NCBI GenBank assembly: GCA_024102975.1 | Contig: JAGFJD010000072.1 | Span: 1-42,919 of the forward strand | DNA from: Phaeodactylibacter sp. | Lineage (GTDB): Bacteria; Bacteroidota; Bacteroidia; Chitinophagales; Saprospiraceae | Reading direction: 5' to 3' | DNA: 42,919 nt | In this document: in pieces, positions 42,704 through 42,919 of the stretch | How the letters are laid out: each line of letters opens with the position of its first letter | Numbering within the stretch: position 1 is the stretch's first letter | Translations under genes and position numbers: made by a program | The notes under the pieces: model-generated | Told to the model about the DNA's origin: nothing | What the model saw: only the letters and a program-made list of their open reading frames with translations | Database searches by the model: none

Positions 42704-42747
42704 GCCGAAGGGCTGGGGCCGGGGTTAGCCGGCTTCAGCCCTTCGGC
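42704..42747 (+). terminator. Hairpin downstream of the TonB-dependent receptor
   Basis: Outer arms GCCGAAGGGCTG (42704-42715) and CAGCCCTTCGGC (42736-42747), and inner arms GCCGG (42718-42722) and CCGGC (42729-42733). It is followed by CGTTTTCG. Termination or a repeat element are both possible. Confidence 0.6.
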
Positions 42748-42834
42748 CGTTTTCGCTGCTTGTTGCGATGCCGCAATAAGCGGCACAGGCTATAGCGACG
42801 TGCGATCAATAACTGTCAGATTTCCTAGGAGCGC

Positions 42835-42915
42835 TTTTGGCTTTACCCTTCGTTGAAGAACCGCCTCCCTTAGCTAGGCTAAGGTCGGGAACCTTCGCCT
42901 CGGTTAAAGCCAAAA
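42835..42915. repeat. Palindromic element at the right window edge
   Basis: Perfect 11-base outer arms TTTTGGCTTTA (42835-42845) and TAAAGCCAAAA (42905-42915), and an inner core CCTTAGC TAG GCTAAGG (about 42867-42883) that is self-complementary. The middle is only partly complementary. The plan resembles the 38505-38666 palindrome. It may continue past the window. Confidence 0.65.
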
Positions 42916-42919
42916 TCGC

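Noticed and set aside
42628..42919. tRNA or other RNA gene in the last 292 bases
   Set aside because: Only hairpin and palindrome structures are seen; no cloverleaf with the conserved T-loop (GTTCGA-type) and acceptor pairing could be drawn.

Overview
The window looks like a piece of a fairly GC-rich Bacteroidota chromosome, most likely of the class Saprospiria (Lewinella / Phaeodactylibacter-like). The reasons are secreted proteases ending in type IX secretion (T9SS) sorting domains, a giant one-protein hybrid two-component system, an OMP_b-brl_3 TonB-type receptor, starts without obvious Shine-Dalgarno sites, and several TAnnTTTG -7 promoter boxes. The lineage is inferred from gene style; no rRNA, tRNA or other marker is present.

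Layout. 1-5000: end of a DUF3237-like gene, a cupin, an AraC regulator, then on the minus strand a VWA protein, a peroxiredoxin-like protein and malate dehydrogenase. 5366-10315: three tandem paralogous secreted metalloproteases. 10370-14005: an AAA-ATPase/PD-(D/E)XK protein, a DUF4442 thioesterase-like protein and sucC. 14044-17388: an FtsX/MacB-type ABC permease, a 57-residue DUF6435 gene and a tail-collar protein. 17489-25616: a minus-strand run of a HEAT-repeat membrane protein, a 1509-residue BNR-repeat/ricin-lectin exoprotein and a small beta-rich protein. 25859-31962: a helical protein of unknown function and the hybrid two-component system. 32082-36043: a two-gene operon of a caspase-like peptidase and a membrane protein with Ig-like ectodomain and coiled coil. 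36495-42627: a membrane TPR protein, a decayed erythromycin-esterase-like remnant carrying a MITE-like palindrome, a methyltransferase, a DUF3467 protein and a TonB-dependent receptor.

How they may work together. Central metabolism (mdh, sucC) is mixed with accessory surface and signalling genes. The best candidates for an undescribed system are the caspase/membrane-sensor operon and the neighbouring minus-strand run (collar protein, HEAT membrane protein, BNR-ricin protein, small beta protein). The first suggests envelope sensing coupled to a cytoplasmic protease; the second looks like a set of surface or envelope recognition proteins. Both functions are inferred from domain content only.

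Non-coding structure is rich. Three 53-bp palindromic units share TATACTG ends and a GGTTTTG-type core: two adjacent at 8512-8615 and one at 36425-36477. A 162-bp palindrome with 19-bp perfect arms lies at 38505-38666, an 81-bp palindrome sits at the right edge, and strong hairpins follow many genes.
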